Shown one piece after another: positions 60,386-64,000 of a stretch of DNA of 64,000 nt; position 1 is the stretch's first letter; the number at the start of each line of letters is the position of its first letter. Source of the stretch: Atrina japonica. Lineage: Eukaryota > Mollusca > Bivalvia > Pterioida > Pinnidae. The stretch spans positions 62,001 to 126,000 of the forward strand of contig BROG01000256.1 in assembly GCA_030159075.1 (NCBI GenBank), read 5' to 3'. The notes beneath the pieces were generated by a model. It was given only the letters and a program-made list of their open reading frames with translations, was not told the origin of the DNA and made no database searches. The position numbers and the translations under genes were made by a program.

Positions 60386-61620
60386 TATTGCATCATCGCC
60401 ATCGTACTATTACATCATCGCCATTGTACTATTGCATCAATGCCATCGTACTATTGCATCATCGCCATCTTGCTATTGCATCATCGCCATCGTACTATTC
60501 ATCATCGCCATTTCAATATTGCATCATCGCCATTGTACTATTACATCATTGCCATCTAACTATTGCATCATCGCCATCGTACTATTACATCATCGCCATT
60601 GTACTATTGCATCATCGCCATTGTACTATTGCATCAATGCCATCTTGCTATTGCATCATCGCCATCTAACTATTGCATCATCGACATTGTACTATTGGTT
60701 CATCGCCATTGTACTATTACATCATCGCCATCTTACTATTGCATCATCGCCATCGTACTATTACATCATCGCCATTTCACTATTGCATCATCGCCATCGT
60801 ACTATTGCATCATCGCCGTCTTACTATTGCATCATCGCCATTGTACTATTGGGTCATCGCTATCGTACCATTACATCATCGCCATCTTACTATTGCATCA
60901 TCGCCATCGTACTATTGTATCATCGCCATCGTTCTATTGCATCATCGCCATCTTACTATTGCATCATCACTATCTTACTATTGCATCATCACCATCTTAC
61001 TATTGCATCATCGTCATCTTACTATTGCATCATCGTCATCTTACTATTGCCTTATCGCCATCGTACTATTGCATCATCGCCATTGTACTATTGGGTCATC
61101 GCCATTGTACTATTACATCATCGCCATCTTACTACTGCATCATCGCCATTGTACTATTGTTTCATCGCCATCGTACTATTGCATCATCGACATCTTACTA
61201 CTGCATCATCGCCATTGTACTATTGTATCATCGCCATCGAACTATTGCATCATCGCTTTCGTACTATTGCTTCATGGCCATCGTACTACTGCATCATAAC
61301 CATTGTACTGTTGTATCGTCACTATCGTACTATTGCATCATCGCCATTGTACTATTGGGTCATCGCCATTGTATTATTGCATCATCGCCATCTTACTATT
61401 GCATCATCGCCATTGTACTATTGGGTCATCGCCATTGTACTATTGCATCATCGCCATCTTACTATTGCATCATCGCCATTGTACTATTGGGTCAACGCCA
61501 TCGTACTATTGCATCATCGCCATCGTACCATTGCATCATCGCCATCGAATTATTGCATCATCACCATTGTAATATTGCATCATCGCCATTATACTATTGC
61601 ACAATCGCCATTACAGCATT
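60386..61620. repeat. 22-bp satellite array 2
   Basis: About 56 units, more varied than array 1 (CCATTG, CCATCG and CCATCT subtypes; GCATC, ACATC and GGGTC joints). A trimer of 66 bp, marked by one GGGTCATCGCC unit, repeats about three times between 61330 and 61500. Plus-strand frames up to 413 codons result from the stop-free unit and are not evidence for a gene. Confidence 0.97.
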
Positions 61621-62815
<1,195 letters not shown>

Positions 62816-64000
62816 TTAGATTGGTATGTATTGATACGGCAGTTCTTGGCGTTCAGGGATTCGTGTTACAGTATTGGTTTGTACTGACATGACAGTTCAT
62901 GGTGTTCAGGGATTCTTGTTACAATATTGGTATGTACTATGGCAGTTCATGGCGTTCAGGGATTCTTGTTACAATATTGGTTTACTATGACAGTTCATGG
63001 CGTTCAATTCTTATTACAGTAATACTGACATGACAGTTCATGGCGTTCAGGGATTTTTGTTACAGTAATGGTATGTATTGATACGGCAGTTCATGGCGTT
63101 CAGGGATTCTTGTTACAGTAATGGTATGTATTGATACGGCAGTTCATGGTGTTCAGGGATTCTTGTTACAATAATGGTATGTATTGATACGGCAGTTCAT
63201 GGCGTTCAGGGATTCTTGTTACAGTATTGGTTTGGACTGACATGACATGGTGATTCTTGTTACAGTAATGGTATGTATTTCAGTTCATGGCGTTCAGGGA
63301 TTCTTGTTACAATATTGGTATGTACTGACATGACAGTTCATGGCGTTCAGGGATTCTTGTTACAGTATTGGTATGTATTGACTTGACAGTTCATGGCGTT
63401 ATGTACTGTATGTATTGATACAGTTCTTGGCGTTCAGGGATTCGTGTTACAGTATTAGTATGTACTGACATGACAGTTCATGGCGTTCAGGGATTTTTGT
63501 TACAGTATTGGTATGTATTGATACGGCAGTTCATGGCGTTCAGGGATTCTTGTTACAGTAATGGTATGTATTGATACAGTTCATGGCGTTCAGGATTCGT
63601 GTTACAGTAATGGTATGTATTGATACGGCAGTTCATGGCGTTCAGGGATTCTTGTTACAGTAATGGTATGTATTGATACGGCAGTTCATGGCGTTCAGGG
63701 ATTCTTGTTACAGTAATGGTATGTACTGACATGACAGTTCATGGCGTTCAGGGATTCTTGTTACAGTATTGGTATGTACTGACATGACAGTTCATGGCGT
63801 TCAGGGATTTTTGTTACGTGTTACAGTTCATTGGATTATGTATTTATGATGACGGTGACAGTTCATGGCGTTCAGGGATTTTTGTTACGTATGTGATACG
63901 GCAGTATGGCGTTCAGGGTTCTTGTTACAGTAATGGATGTATTGATACGGCAGTTCTTCAGGGCGTTACAGTAATGGGTATTGATACGGCGTGGCGTTCA
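62816..64000. repeat. 53-bp satellite, runs off the window end
   Basis: Unit of 53 bp: TGGTATGTATTGATACGGCA plus GTTCATGGCGTTCAGGGATT plus CTTGTTACAGTAA. About 22 units. Two main subtypes differ in the first half (TATTGATACGGCAG against TACTGACATGACAG). A rare variant with GTTCTTGGC and GATTCGTG occurs at about 62841 and again at 63422, 581 bp apart, suggesting an 11-unit block duplication. From about 63820 the units have many small deletions. Confidence 0.95.

Overview
This window is AT-rich, gene-poor eukaryotic DNA. No operon, ribosome-binding-site or bacterial gene pattern was seen. The mix of Penelope-like retroelements (PLEs), tRNA-headed SINEs, TA-flanked MITEs and very long AT microsatellites best fits an invertebrate, most likely a bivalve mollusc. 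That taxonomic call is inference from repeat families, not from a host gene. No complete host gene was recognised; almost everything that can be named is a mobile element, its debris, or a tandem repeat.

Left third (1-24 kb): scattered tRNA-headed SINEs of three families (called S1, S2 and S3 here), short 3' fragments of one PLE family (PLE-B), a 205-bp MITE, a fragment of a Tc1/mariner transposase, and microsatellites. From about 18.4 kb the density of PLE-B debris rises. It includes a 1.2-kb copy with an almost open reverse transcriptase (RT) frame, and several copies of a compact motif that resembles a hammerhead ribozyme.

Centre (24-32 kb): a second, nearly identical PLE-B copy, then a degraded minus-strand PLE of a different architecture (PLE-A, RT followed by a C-terminal GIY-YIG endonuclease). 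PLE-A is split inside its RT active-site motif by a plus-strand PLE-B copy bounded by a 7-bp direct repeat. This is followed by a 37-bp minisatellite with higher-order structure.

Right half (32-64 kb): AT-rich DNA with two homopolymer G tracts, minisatellites of 43, 13, 22 and 53 bp, several TA-flanked MITEs, a 1.2-kb DNA transposon with terminal inverted repeats, and a head-to-head pair of PLE-B fragments. One promoter-like patch (about 48.8-49.0 kb) and one small candidate exon (53.2 kb) are the only hints of host genes. The last 2.4 kb before 61.6 kb is mostly a 22-bp satellite that is open in all three plus-strand frames, and the window ends inside a 53-bp satellite.

The elements interact by nesting and abutting rather than by pathway. 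PLE-B inserted into PLE-A, MITEs sit at the edges of AT microsatellites, and one AT microsatellite has expanded inside a minisatellite.
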